From Megascapheus bottae (taxonomy: Eukaryota > Chordata > Mammalia > Rodentia > Geomyidae), in the NCBI GenBank assembly GCA_024803745.1, contig JANJXV010000013.1:35131001-35195000 (forward strand): DNA of 64,000 nucleotides, written 5' to 3'. A model generated the notes under the pieces. The model had not been told where the DNA came from, made no database searches, and saw nothing but the letters and a program-made list of their open reading frames with translations. The first letter of the stretch is position 1. Every line of letters begins with the position of its first letter. This document shows positions 42,060-53,030 of this stretch, piece by piece. The translations under genes were made by a program, and so were the position numbers.

Positions 42060-42375
42060 AGAACTAACGGCTACAATATGGCAGGCAGTGTGCTAGCACT
42101 ATGGAGTTAAGTGGAGAACAAAACATGGATGCTTCTGGGAGATTTACTAATAGAGGAAAATAGATATTCGAGAGTAATCAAGAGGGCTGTAAAGGAGGAT
42201 ATTAGTCTATACTAATGTGATGTAGCCCCTTTTCCAGATCTTCTAGCATGGCTTACCTCATGTAATCCTGTACCAAATCCCCTGCAGGAGGCACTATCAT
42301 CAATCGGAAGATGGAAGCCAAGGAGGACTGCAAGTTTTCCCCAAGACCACAAAGCTAATGAGTGGTGAGGGGGAA
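42060..42375 (+). repeat. ancient L2/MIR-type relic
   Basis: 'ggcaggcagtgtgctagcac' and 'agtggagaacaaaacatgga' resemble the ancient 'dispersed repeat with stored-item' consensus of L2 3' ends. An MIR-like end at 42240-42370 includes 'ccacaaagctaatgagtgg'. Assignment is loose. Confidence 0.4.
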
Positions 42376-42479
42376 AAAAAAAGTCAGTGAGTGTGAATCC
42401 ATGTTCTATGTTCTGTTGTTTTATGAACTGGATGGAGAGAGAACACTGATTTAGGTAAGAAGGCTAAAATGTTTTCCAG

Positions 42480-42561
42480 AAGCTGAGGTTGGGGCTCAAA
42501 TGGTAGGACTAGTGGAAGGCGCTGAGTTCAAACCCCAGTACTACCTCTAAAAAAAAAGCAG
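42480..42561 (+). repeat. ID/Geo-type SINE fragment
   Basis: 'gctgaggttggggctcaaat...gagttcaaaccccagtacta' and an A tail. Confidence 0.65.
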
Positions 42562-43107
42562 ACTTTTCAGGATACAACTTGGAGTTGGGCCTCAAGAATA
42601 ATTGGAATTAATTGGGAAAAATAAATGTAGAGGAACATGTCAGAATTGGGGAATCCAAAGACCCAGGGACTTTGGAAGTTCTAGAGATAGATCAATATTT
42701 GTGGAGGTGAGAGGTTGAGGGGGTAGATTGGAGTGGGAGTAAATGGTCTGAGCACTTATAAGGCTTGCTGAGGTTACTGAACTAAATGCTAAGCAGAGTG
42801 GAAGCCTTTCAGGATTGGGACCAAGTTCTGGACATACTGCTACATCCAGGAGAGGTTTTCTCAGGGACATCTGATCCTGATGCCGCGTTGGTAACTCATT
42901 CTTCCTAGCTGCCACCTTTATAGGTAAGTGGATCCTGCAAACAGTCACTTTAACAGATCACTGTCTTCCGATGCAGTTAAAACACAGAGTTGTCAATCAA
43001 AGAGCCAACGTTCCTTCCACACTCAGATTTACTTCATATTGATTTCCCTTATCATTAATTTTGGCATTGTCCAAACTGTGGGATCCTAGTAAGAGTTTTT
43101 AAAAAGG

Positions 43108-43358
43108 AGCAGGACACCGGTGGCTCACACCTCTAATGCTGTCTACTCAGGGAAATGAGATCTGAAGATCACTCTTAGAGCCAGCTGGAGCAAAAAAAGT
43201 TTGTGAGACTATTATTTCCAATTAGCCAGCAGGAAACCAAAAATGGCTCTGTGGCTCAAAGTGGTAGAGCATTAGTCTTGAGTAAAAGAGCTCAGGGACA
43301 GGGTCCAGGTTCTGAGTTCAAGACCCATGACCAACAAAAAATAAATAAAAAGAAAAAT
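43108..43358 (+). repeat. B1-Geo SINE
   Basis: Head 'agcaggacaccggtggctca', complete tail, AATAAAT-rich 3' end. Confidence 0.86.
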
Positions 43359-43584
43359 GATGCTCCCCAAATTTCCATATTAGTTTGGCAGTGTTTCCTT
43401 ACACTCCTAAGACAGATATTCTGTATCCTGTGTATTCATTTTGTCGGTTCTTCTATTCATGCACCAAAGATTTCCATGTGCATGGCATGACAAATTCCAA
43501 AGTAAATCACATGAAAGTCCTTATGATCCAGACTGAAGTCTACTTCCAGAGCCATTCTCACACCCCATGATACCACCATCCCCT

Positions 43585-44020
43585 GTGGTAGACAAAATGG
43601 TGACTTCCCAGTGATGCCTTCCACCTTGTTTCTAGAACCTGTGAATGAATATATCACCTTATAGTCACAGAGACTGCAAATGTGATAGAAGTTGAGAATC
43701 CTGAAATGAAAGATGACCTTGGTAAATACAAGGTACTCTCAAAAAACCTTACAGCAGTGAAAGAGGTGCTGAGGTGGAGATAGAGCTTCCTAGGCAGACA
43801 GAGTGGGTGATGTAATTGCTGCAAGGGACCACAAGCCTAGGAAAATGGGCAGCTCCTAGAGCTGAGAAAGCCAGGTGCAGATTCTCCACCAGATCCCCGG
43901 CAGAAAAGTACTGCGCCAATGCCTTGATAACAGCCAGCTGGGATCTCCATAACTGTAGAATGAAAATTTGTGTTGTTTTTAAGCCACTAAACTATTACAT
44001 TAGCAATGGAAAACAAAGAC
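43585..44020 (+). mobile_element. MLT1-type LTR (ERVL-MaLR), ancient solo LTR
   Basis: The series 'ctagaacctgtgaatgaata', 'ttatagtcacagagactgca', 'gggaccacaagcctagg', 'gcagattctccaccag', 'atgccttgataacagcc' and 'ttgtgttgtttttaagccac' occurs in the order typical of MLT1 LTRs. These are remnants of old, non-autonomous mammalian endogenous retrovirus-like elements. No internal or coding sequence is present, and no terminal repeats can be read clearly because of divergence. Confidence 0.75.
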
Positions 44021-44257
44021 ACACTTTCCTCTGGCCACAACTAGACCCAGAACAGACTCCTTTAATCTCTCACAGTTTCCCACTGGGTCAAGAAACTCCT
44101 GCAATCTTTCTCTACCAAATGCCTCCTATGAATCAGTGAAAAACAATTCACTTGCAATTCATTAGGGTCTATACACTTTATACCTGTTGCTATGTGGACA
44201 GATTTGATGTTTTTCATATCTCTTTTTTATATGAGTCCCTAAAAGTAGTTGACTGAA

Positions 44258-44402
44258 GTTTCTGTGTGCTCTTGGTCAAATCAGATACATCTCAGTGCCC
44301 TGAGGTCTTCATCTCTAAACTGAGTAGTGATGATATTTATTTCCAGTGTTATTGTAGAGATGAAATGAAGTCTAGATCAAAGCATTAGCGACAGTGCCTG
44401 GA
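44258..44402 (+). repeat. MIR relic
   Basis: 'cttcatctctaaactgagta' then 'tgtagagatgaaatgaa' and 'agtgcctggaacaatgg' match MIR order. Confidence 0.65.
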
Positions 44403-44649
44403 ACAATGGTGATGATATTTGTCCTGTTCAGTTCTGGCCTCAGTGTGGTAAATGAGGCAGAGGAGCAAGAGTGGGTGCAAGTTGATTGCAGTGAATTGGG
44501 GTAGACATGGGAGGGATAAAGGTGATGATGGTTGAAACAGGAAGAGTGAGTAGTCTTGAGAGAAATCTGAGGAGTGAAAGAACAAGGCTTGCTGATGGAT
44601 TGCACATGGAAATGAGTTGTCTGGGATGACAGTAAAGAAGTGGGATAAT

Positions 44650-44790
44650 GCCAGGCAGCAGAAGCTCACATCAGTAATACTAGCTACTTGTAAGGTCAAG
44701 AACAGGAAGAGTGAAGTTCAAAGCCATTGTAGGCCAAGAAAGGATGGGTTCTTTCTCATTCCATAGCTAGACAAAATGTCAACATGGGTC
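44650..44790 (+). repeat. B1-type SINE, diverged
   Basis: 'atgccaggcagcagaagctc...aatactagctacttg...ttcaaagccattgtaggcc'. Confidence 0.55.
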
Positions 44791-44878
44791 ACCCTAGCCT
44801 CATGGAAGGCTTGAGATTGGGAGGATTATGATTCCAGACAATTCACTCACAGAGTCTCACAGAGTCTCAATGGGAGAA

Positions 44879-45215
44879 ACTGGACATAGTAGCATATGCC
44901 TGTCATCCCAGTTACAATGAGAAGCATGATTTGAGATCATATCTCAAAAATAAACAGCACAGGAAAGCCTGGAAGGCTGGGTGCGGTGGCTCACACCTGT
45001 AATCCTAGCTACTCAGGATGATGAGATCTGAGTTCAAGCCCTCTGACCCACAAAAAAAGAAAAGGACTGGAAGCATGGCCCAGCAGTAGAGTACTTGCCT
45101 AGCATGCTTGTGGCCCTGATTTTAAACTCTAGTAGCACTGAATGCCCAAGGTTAGTGCTTAGGCCCTGAGTTCAAGCCATAACTCTGGCAAAGAAAAAAA
45201 AAAGGCAAGGAAAAA
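44879..45215 (+). repeat. cluster of B1-, ID- and Geo-type SINE pieces
   Basis: A B1 remnant (44879-44975), a well-preserved B1 head 'gctgggtgcggtggctcaca' (44979-45060), an ID piece 'gtagagtacttgcctagcat' (45063-45140) and a tail 'aggccctgagttcaagccat' with A-rich end. Several insertions have merged. Confidence 0.7.
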
Positions 45216-45398
45216 AAAGTTATTTTGAAAAAGGTAATGAAACAAGATTGGTTCTACTACACTTTTAAAGCAGCAAATTCAAGACTTCAGACAATCCAAT
45301 GCATGTAGGAATTAAGAAAATTATTAAGTTGGCATTTTAGTATAGAAAAGGTCTCCTTTTCTAGATCATTGATTGCTGGTATAAAACTTGCCTCTAAT

Positions 45399-45613
45399 AA
45401 GAATATATTCCAGGCCGGGAGTTTGGCCTAGTGGTAGAGTGTTTGCCTAGCATGCACGGAGGCCCAGGTTTGATTCCTCGGTACTACATACATAGAAAAA
45501 AGCCGAAGTGGTGCTAAAGCTCAAGTGGTAGAGCCTTGAGAAAGTCCAAGGACAGTGCTCAGGCCCTGAGCTCAAGCCCAGGACTGATAAAAAAAAAAAA
45601 GAATATATTCCAG
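45399..45613 (+). repeat. ID-Geo SINE with 15-bp target-site duplication
   Basis: Intact copy from 'ggccgggagtttggcctagt' to an A12 tail, flanked by aagaatatattccag at 45399-45413 and 45599-45613. The perfect duplication indicates recent L1-type retrotransposition. Confidence 0.93.
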
Positions 45614-45705
45614 ACAAAGCAAAAACCTACAAAGAAAGCATTTAATAAGTACAGTATGGTTTTCAGATCTAGAAGCCAGGAAAGATTGGCAAATTTAAAT
45701 ATATA

Positions 45706-45852
45706 AATATTTGTATGGGGGAGTAGAGGGAGGAAAATGGGGACCAAGACACGAGAAAGGGTATCAATGTATGTGAAGTAATGTACTGTCTATCTGGCAA
45801 ATATAATGTAACCCTTCTATTAATTACAATAAAAATATATGAAAGAATAAAA
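45706..45852 (+). mobile_element. L1 3' end, truncated
   Basis: 'gggtatcaatgtatgtgaag' to 'taacccttctattaattaca' plus AATAAAAATAT, the 3' terminal sequence shared with the L1 copies at 54.8, 62.6 and 63.5 kb. Confidence 0.8.
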
Positions 45853-46219
45853 AAGGTTACTAATGCCATATTAATGCAATATAAAACTCATTTTGATTCT
45901 TCTCCTCTGGTTCCTTTCCTCCCATCTTTCCACACTGTGATGTCTTTTTCTTTCTTTTAGAATAAAGATACAACCAAAAAAAATAAGAACTAGGACTTAA
46001 AGAAGGCATCAGGAATACAAACATGAACCATTTGATAATGTGTAGGAAAAACAAGAGATTCTTTTAGCTGCATTTTGACTTGTCTATGCCAAAATGTGAA
46101 GAAGGCATTGTAATTGGGCAGAAGGAGGGAATAAAAGTGAGAAAAGGGAAAAACCAATAACATTTAAATGTCTGAATTAATTTTTAAAACAATAAATATA
46201 TGGCATAAGAAAAAATAAT

Positions 46220-46400
46220 TTTGTGGCCTAATGGTATAGTGCTGGCCTAACATGCATGAAGCCCTGGATTTGATTCCTTGGTACCACATACACAGAAAAA
46301 GTTGGAAGTGATGCTGTGGCTCAAGTGGTAGAACACTAGCTTTGAGAAAGCTCAAAATGGTGTCCTGGCCCTGAATTCAAGCCCTAGGACTGGCAAAAAA
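46220..46400 (+). repeat. ID-Geo SINE
   Basis: 'gtggcctaatggtatagtgc' ID head and 'ccctaggactggcaaaaaa' tail, followed by a GA repeat. Confidence 0.87.
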
Positions 46401-46408
46401 AGAGAGAA

Positions 46409-46440
<32 letters not shown>

Positions 46441-46453
46441 AGAGAGAGAGAAA
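46401..46453 (+). repeat. (GA)n microsatellite with G10 core
   Basis: GA units on both sides of a ten-base G run at 46431-46440, directly at the SINE 3' end. Confidence 0.95.
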
Positions 46454-46486
46454 ATGACTTTTAATGCTTATAATGAAATTAAGTTG

Positions 46487-46705
46487 GAGCTGGCTTCCAC
46501 TGGCTCAGGCTTGTAATCTTAGCTACTTAGGAAGCTGAGATCCAAGGATGGAAGTTCAAAGCCAGTCTGAGCATACAAATCTAAGAGACTCTTATTCCCA
46601 GTTAGCTAGCAAAAAGCCAGACATTGAATTGTGGTTCAAGTGAAAGAAAAAGCTAAAGGAGGGTACCTAGACCCTAAGTTTGAGATCTTATCACAAGAGA
46701 GAGGT
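46487..46705 (+). repeat. B1-Geo SINE, diverged
   Basis: Head 'gctggcttccactggctcag', tail 'accctaagtttgagatct'. Confidence 0.75.
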
Positions 46706-47580
46706 GGGGGGGGGGAGAGTTGGAGCTGTGGGCAGTAGGTAGAGATGTAGTCCATTGTGGTATAAAGAGATTAGCAGATGGGATGGAGGGAGCAGGGATA
46801 TTCTGAAGATTCCAGCAGAACAGGCCAACACTGACTTTGCCCCAGTGAACACATGACCACAGACAGCTCTATATCTCCCCTTCTCCACTTGCCCTGTTAT
46901 GATTGCATGAGATGAGCTAGTGCATTTGTTTACTGAGATAGGAAGGACTCTAAAAGACCCATAATTGTAAGGAAGGAATTCTCAAGAACAATGTCATCCT
47001 GAGAAGCCCATCTTCTCAGCATATACGATGCCTCTAGTCTCTAGGCTGGCTGCACCAGCCTGGAGTGTCACCTTCCCTCCAGAAGGGCCTTCTGTCCCTG
47101 TTCTCCCAAAGCAGCTCCCTCAAAGGCCCAACATTTGTGAGCTGGCCTACTCAGAATTTCTGAATAGTGCAGTATATCTGTGCATGCAACAAAATACCTT
47201 TTCCCCCCTGACTTGGCTGTGCTTAGTAGAAGGGAGGCAGGAAGGCATACTTTGAAACTGTAGCCAGCCTTTGAGCAGATTGAATTCAATTTTAGATACA
47301 AATGTCAAGGAAAAGCTCCCTTGACTCTGTGTTCCTTGCTTACTGAGGCGCAGTGTGATGCTCCATTGAAAGGCTTGCTAATCTGGCCAGCGTGGGGCTG
47401 ATAATGATACAGGGAGAGGAGCAAGCAGCTGCTACTTCAAGATCAATGACCTTCCCAAGGATGCAGAAGAAAAACTCTGCCAGAATCTGCTACAGTGCCT
47501 GGATGAAGTGACACTTAGCATTGCCACAGGTGTGTTGTGCCACCCTGTCCCTTAGCCTGGCTTTGATTTTCCTAGGATGA
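46706..47580. other. unique intergenic stretch
   Basis: Starts with a G9 run; otherwise no repeat or gene is recognised. It contains 'cagcctggagtgtcacc' and other unremarkable sequence. Confidence 0.6.
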
Positions 47581-47581
47581 A

Positions 47582-47812
47582 AAGCTAGGCACTGGTACCT
47601 CACACCTGTAATTCTAGATACTCAGGAGGCTGAAATATGAGGATCCTGATTCAAAGCCAGCCTGGGCAGGAAAATCTGTGAGACTCTTATTTCCAGTTAA
47701 TCACGAAAAAGCAGGAGGTGGAACTACAGGCCAGACTTGAATGAAAAAGCTAAGGAACAGTGCCCAGGCTCTGAGTTTAAGCTCCAATTCCAGCACATAT
47801 ACACACAAAAGC
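47582..47812 (+). repeat. B1-Geo SINE
   Basis: Head 'ctaggcactggtacctcaca', tail 'gagtttaagctccaattcc'. Confidence 0.83.
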
Positions 47813-47827
47813 CTTTAAAATTATGAA

Positions 47828-48061
47828 AGGAAAACTGGTGGCTCACGCCTGTAATGCTAGCTATTCAGGAGGCTGAGATCTGAGGATTGAGGTTCAAAGC
47901 CAGCCCAGGTACAAAAGTCTGTGAGATTCTTATCTCTAATTAACCGCTAGAAAACAAGGAAGTGGGGCTGAGGCTCAAGGGTAGGGCCTTGAGCTGAAAA
48001 GCTCAGGGACAGTGCCCAGGCCCAGAGTTCAAGCCCCACCACCAGAAAAAAAAAAAAAAAC
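47828..48061 (+). repeat. B1-Geo SINE
   Basis: Head 'aaaactggtggctcacgcct', tail 'gagttcaagccccaccacca' and A15 tail; little diverged. Confidence 0.9.
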
Positions 48062-48079
48062 AAAGAACTTGTGAAAGGC

Positions 48080-48597
48080 TTTTCTTTCTGGTATCTTATG
48101 ATCCTGACGTTTGCAACCTCTATAGAAGACTATAAACAATTAATATCTGCTAAAAATTGGCACAGCCTTGTGGTGGGTGATTTGATCTCTTCCTTTCCAT
48201 CTTACAGGGGGTATATCCTTTGGCCCAGAATGTCAATGTTTTTGCTATACTCCATGGGAATAATACACTACATAAGAATGGAAAAAATGTATGTTTAGCA
48301 ATGTAAACTATCAAAAGGAAATTATATGCTCAACTAACAGGAAAGTGTTAAAATAAAGCTAGTACAATGTGATTAATGAGAGAAGAGATGATCTCTTAAG
48401 CCTTTTCTTTCTAGTATCCTATGATCCTGACATTTGCAGTCTCTATAGAAGACTATAAACAATCAGTGTCTGCCAAAAATTGGCACAGCCTATGGCGGGC
48501 GACATTGACCAAGAGGTATTATATTCATAATTTGCCTTATTGAATGGCAACTCCTTTGTATAACTACTTAAATATAATAAAAATTTAAAAATAAAGC
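48080..48597 (+). repeat. unclassified repeat with a duplicated 100-bp module
   Basis: Module 'ctatagaagactataaacaa...aaaaattggcacagcct' occurs at 48080-48184 and again at 48404-48505. The second copy runs on into 'cattgaccaagaggtattat', 'ttgaatggcaactcctttgt' and an AATAAAA end, as at 14570. It looks like a retrotransposon 3' region; I cannot name the family. Confidence 0.5.
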
Positions 48598-48602
48598 AGA
48601 TC

Positions 48603-48805
48603 CTTGGGGCTGGGAGTTTGGCCTAGTGGTAGGGTGCTTGCCTAGCATGCACAAAGACCTGGGTTCGATTCCTTGGTACAACATACACAGAAAGAGCCAG
48701 AGTGGTGCTGTGGCTCAAGTGGTAGAGCTTTAGTCTTGAGAAAGTTCAATGACACTACTCATGCCCTGAGCCCAAGCCCAGGACTGGCAAAAAAAAAAAA
48801 AAGCG
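48603..48805 (+). repeat. ID-Geo SINE
   Basis: Complete copy: ID head 'ggctgggagtttggcctagt', B box 'gggttcgattcc', Geo tail and A13 tail. Inserted right after the repeat at its left. Confidence 0.93.
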
Positions 48806-48909
48806 GATCCAACATTTTTAAAGGATAAGGTCCTGTAAAAATGTATTCATCATGGTTTCCTATCTATTGAATTATAATCGCAAAGCCTGGAGTTAATTTT
48901 TTTTAACAA

Positions 48910-49148
48910 ACTGCTAGGTATTGGTAGCTCATGCCTGTAATCCTAGCTACTCCAGGAGCCTGAGATATTAAGATTGATGTTCCAAAGCAACCTGGGGAGG
49001 GAAAGTCTATGAGAGTCTTATTTCCAATTAACCACCAAAAAGCCAAAAGTAGACCTGTGGCTCAAGTGGTAGAGTGTTAACCTTGAGCACAAAAGCTTAC
49101 TGACAGTACCCAGGCTCTGAGGTAATGGAGGTAATACTCCAGGACTAG
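48910..49148 (+). repeat. B1-Geo SINE
   Basis: Head 'tgctaggtattggtagctca', tail 'actccaggactagc'; a CA/CG repeat follows directly. Confidence 0.87.
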
Positions 49149-49166
49149 CACACATGCGCGCGCGCA

Positions 49167-49206
<40 letters not shown>
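49149..49206 (+). repeat. (CG)n/(CA)n microsatellite
   Basis: CACATGCGCGCGCGCACGCG followed by about eighteen CA units; alternating purine-pyrimidine, so Z-DNA-prone. Confidence 0.95.
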
Positions 49207-49208
<2 letters not shown>

Positions 49209-49209
49209 T

Positions 49210-50088
49210 AGTAAACTAAAAAAAAATGCAGAGCTATATGACCTAAAAAGGAGGGGAAAAAGGGGAGGGAAATCCTAAAATGCAACTTTAGATAGAAGAA
49301 TAAATTCCCAGTATGACCATAATTTTCCTGAAAATGAAATTTGGATATGTGTACTATGTTATGGCATATATTACATTTGCCTAATGATGTGTTTATCATT
49401 CTAGGTACACACCCAGAAAAAATGTTTGAGGCTTCCAGTACAAACAACAGTGGTCTGAATGGTTGTCACAAACTCAAACCACATAGGCCTGCTGAATTCC
49501 CACAGTACAGCTGCTACAGTTGAAAACTGAGATATTCATTTATTCAATTTTAATTACTTCAAGTTCATTTTTAAAAAAAACTGGCATCTGACTGAGTTAT
49601 TGGACAGTTTTTTATATGTCTGCAACAACCTGGCTATGCAGATGTAGTTTTTTCAATAGGCTTTATGAAATCTAAATGATTACCATCCAAATGGAGACAG
49701 GTTGCAAATATAAAATAAATAGCAGATGTAGAAGACTCAGGATAAAAAATAATGAGAAAGTCTACAATAATTTTACTTCTCGTTATGTGATAATGTTACA
49801 TACTGGAATGCTTGCATGGATATGTTGGCTTTAATAAAATATATGACTAAGATTTATTTTTTCTGTTTCTTTTTACTTGTTTAATGCGGCTACTGAAAAA
49901 AATTAAGTGATGCATATCATTCACCGGACATTGATGCTGGGCAGTCTAGACTTTCCTTTTTTACATTGTATAGTTTTGTATTGTTCAATTTTGTTACAGT
50001 ATTCAGGGGTGACATGTATACTTTCACAATTTACAAAGAATAATACAAACTTTTATATCATTCAAATAAAAATTAGTTTCTACTATAA

Positions 50089-50090
<2 letters not shown>
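49210..50090. other. AT-rich unique intergenic stretch
   Basis: No repeat or gene was recognised. Confidence 0.55.

Positions 50091-50091
<1 letters not shown>

Positions 50092-50136
<45 letters not shown>
50092..50136 (+). repeat. (GT)n microsatellite
   Basis: About twenty-two GT units. Confidence 0.95.
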
Positions 50137-50138
<2 letters not shown>

Positions 50139-50169
50139 CACCAGTATGTGCTAGACTAGTGTTTGAGCT

Positions 50170-50352
50170 TTTTTTTTTTTTAAATCAAGTCTGGTGCCCT
50201 ACCACTTCAACCACAGTTCCATTTTTGAAGTTTTGGTGATAAATTGGAGGTGAGCGTCTCATAGGCACTTTCCTGGGCTTTGAACCATGATCCTCAGATC
50301 TCAGTCTCCTGAGGAATGAGGATTACAGGCGTGGGCCCTAGTGCCCTGGTGA
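50170..50352 (-). repeat. B1-Geo SINE, partial
   Basis: Plus strand 'ccctaccacttcaaccacag' and 'tgaaccatgatcctcagatc'; the Geo tail end is deleted. Confidence 0.82.
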
Positions 50353-50354
50353 TA

Positions 50355-51420
50355 AACTTCTACAAACTATGAAAACTGAGAAAATTTCTCTCTCTAATTC
50401 ATTTCTTTTGTGATATTGTATCAGGATCTGGAAGAAATATTTTGCCATCAGATGATTATAAAATAGAGCTCTCCCTGGTGTCTCCATGATTTACCAGCGG
50501 TTTCTAATTGTCTAACCTTCTTCTTTTTGATTGCTGCTATCCTTGACAAGGTGCGACTGCCTGACAGCTATCCCAGCTGTGCTGGGAAAGGATTTTTTTC
50601 TCAAAGAGTAGGAGTTAATCTCAGGAGAGTTGGGAAGGGAGAGAGATAAATAACCCTTAAAGAAATCTCCTCTCGTCTCTCCAATTCCCTCCTTACCCTG
50701 TATCAAGATTCCCCAAAGCTTTAGGATCTGTAGCTTTAGGTTGAACTTCCTACCTCACTAAGTGACAAGGCCAGAATGTTACTGCTCCCCACACAGACAC
50801 GTCTGTATTCTACATAAAGATGTCTGTGTTACACATAAACACATTATGGCTGTAGCAATATCACTTTCAAAGGAGCACTAATCCGCTGAAGTCATCCAGT
50901 CAGAAAACATTTGCTTCTCCATGTCTGGTGTCTGAGCTGAGTGTGTGAGAGGGAGAAAGAGAAGGGAGGGAAGGATAGAAAGATAAAGAAAGAGCAATTG
51001 TGTTTTCATAAAATCTAACTCTGCAGATATGAAAGTATTCCTCTGGTTTTGTGTTTGTTATGGTATCATTCTCTTACACTATTTACCCTGTGCTTTAAAA
51101 CATGGATTGTGATCTTTCTATACAAACTTACAGATATTGCAAATCAGTGTTCTGGGTAAGAGGTGGTTAGGCTTGAATGGATGTCACAGACTTACTTGGG
51201 CAGAGAAAACTCAGCTGCAGTTCTCATAAAGCTCAGGAAACATGACTCAATGCTCCCCTAAAACTCCATACTAATTATATCACAGCCTCCATCTCCCCAG
51301 ATCATATTTGCCTGTTTTTATTTGTCTGTCTTGCACTGACAGAGCACTCCACGAAGCACCACTATCCCAAACACTAGCACATGCAGGCTCTTGATTATAA
51401 TTGGTTGGTTATGGAAGCAA
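50355..51420. other. unique intergenic stretch
   Basis: No gene or repeat was recognised apart from a purine-rich patch at 50945-50995. Confidence 0.55.
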
Positions 51421-51556
51421 GCAAGGAAGCAAGAAGGAAGGAAGGAAGGAAGGAAGGAAGGAAGGAAGGAAGGAAGGAAGGAAGGAAGGAAGGAGAGGGA
51501 GGGAGGGAGGGAGAGAGGGAGGGAGAGAAGGAGGGAGGAAGGGAGGGAGGGAGGGT
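51421..51556 (+). repeat. (GGAA)n then (GGGA)n microsatellite
   Basis: About fifteen GGAA units pass into GGGA/GAGA units; pure purine for about 130 bases. Confidence 0.96.
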
Positions 51557-51767
51557 TAGAGCTCTTATCTGTTACCACCATCTTAAACATTAATAAAAAT
51601 TGAATTTTATCTCAAAGACTTATGGAACCTTCATCTTGATTAATACTATCATATATATATAATGCTTATTATGGACTATAAGATGGCTAAACAAAAGTTA
51701 GTATTAACATACACACACACTTACTTGTGCTTGTGAAGTTTACAATCTAGAGAATAAAAGGCTTAAA

Positions 51768-51910
51768 TAATTTAGAAATTAAAACTGGGAGAAAACAAGC
51801 AAAGGGGTGACCAAAAAGAAATATACTCTTTACCTGAGAGGGTTACATAACTGTAACCCTCTGTATATCACCTTTATAATAACAATAAAAAATAAATAAA
51901 TTAGAAATTA
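51768..51910 (+). repeat. retrotransposon 3' end-like fragment
   Basis: 'ctgtaaccctctgtatatca' then 'aataacaataaaaaataaat', flanked by ttagaaatta on both sides (about 51772 and 51901), a likely short target-site duplication. Family not identified. Confidence 0.45.
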
Positions 51911-51954
51911 ATCATTGTAAAAACATCTCTCAAGGATTTGATCTAAAGTGGTGA

Positions 51955-52235
51955 TGGCTATTAGTAGAATGTAAATTAGCTCAGTCTGTGGAAAATGGTA
52001 TAAATGTTCCTCAAAAAAGAGAAACAAACATAGAACTACCACATGATCTGTCACTCCATTACTGGATACATATCTTATGAACATAAAATCAGTGTATCAA
52101 ACAATACTTGCACTCCTGTGTTTATTGCAGTGCTATTCATACTGGCCAGGAAATGAGATAACCAAATTATCCATCAATAGATGAATAAAAATAAACATAC
52201 TATATATATACATATATATATGTGAATCTATGGTA
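51955..52235 (+). mobile_element. L1 3' region fragment, old
   Basis: 'tgtttattgcagtgctattc', 'tactggccaggaaatgagat' and 'tatccatcaatagatgaata' match the end of mammalian L1 ORF2/3' region. Many substitutions and no intact frame. Confidence 0.7.
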
Positions 52236-52361
52236 ATGGTCTTTTAAAAATAAATTTGTGTAAGTTCTACCAAAACAAAATAATAAAGTGATAATGGAGA
52301 ATAGAGGGACAACACCAACTTAGCCAATCTGTGTTTTCTCTGAGAGAACATTTACAGTGAC

Positions 52362-52363
52362 AC

Positions 52364-52418
<55 letters not shown>
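52362..52418 (+). repeat. (CA)n microsatellite
   Basis: About twenty-eight CA units. Confidence 0.96.
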
Positions 52419-52420
<2 letters not shown>

Positions 52421-52744
52421 GATCAGAACAATGGTCTCCCATGCTAAGCAGCAGCACTATCATGAGCCATTTCCTTACACCTGGAGGCCATGTTTAAACT
52501 ACCTTTCTTTCTTTCTTTCTTTTTTTTTAATGCAGGAATGGAGTAGTGGAGAAAGGGGATTTCTGTGTTTGTACTCCGGAGCCCTCTTGGTCTTGGCTGC
52601 CTTTATGACCCACTGCTGAAATGAACTATTTGATCTAAACTTGATTTGATTCATTTGAGTTTAAGAGGCCATGCTAATTTGCATGCCTGGCTGGGTATCA
52701 TTAACTGTTGGAAGCCATGTGTTCTGACTGTGAAGAGGATAACT

Positions 52745-52932
52745 GTTAGTCATGGGGCTTGAACTCTGGGCCTGGGCACTGTCCCAGCTCAAGGTTACTG
52801 CCCTACCCCTGGAGCCACAGCCCCACTTCCAGTTTTCTAGTGGTTGATTGGAGATAAGAGTCTCACAGTCTTTAGTGCCCGGCTGGCTTTGAACCTCAGT
52901 CCTCAGATCTCAGCCTCCTGAGTAGCTACACT
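52745..52932 (-). repeat. B1-Geo SINE
   Basis: Plus strand 'catggggcttgaactctggg' to 'cagcctcctgagtagcta'; the extreme head is lost at the junction with the next element. Confidence 0.85.
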
Positions 52933-53030
52933 TTCAGCTTTTTGTACATATGTGGTACTGAGAAATCAAACACAGGGCTTCATGCATGCTAGGCAAGCAC
53001 TCTACCATTAGGTCACACTTCCAGTCCACT
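52933..53030 (-). repeat. ID-type SINE head
   Basis: Plus strand 'tgtggtactgagaaatcaaa' and 'gcaagcactctaccattagg'; ID head fused to the previous element. Confidence 0.78.

Larger units (their letters stand above)
40700..43100. other. intergenic stretch, mostly unique
   Basis: No gene signal. Contains an ancient LINE/MIR-like relic (42060-42375) and an ID-type fragment (42480-42560). 40700-42050 and 42565-43100 show nothing I can name. Confidence 0.7.

Noticed and set aside
48603..48680. tRNA-like A and B boxes
   Set aside because: They belong to the ID half of a SINE with a Geo tail and A tail, not to a tRNA gene. No cloverleaf with a proper acceptor stem was seen.
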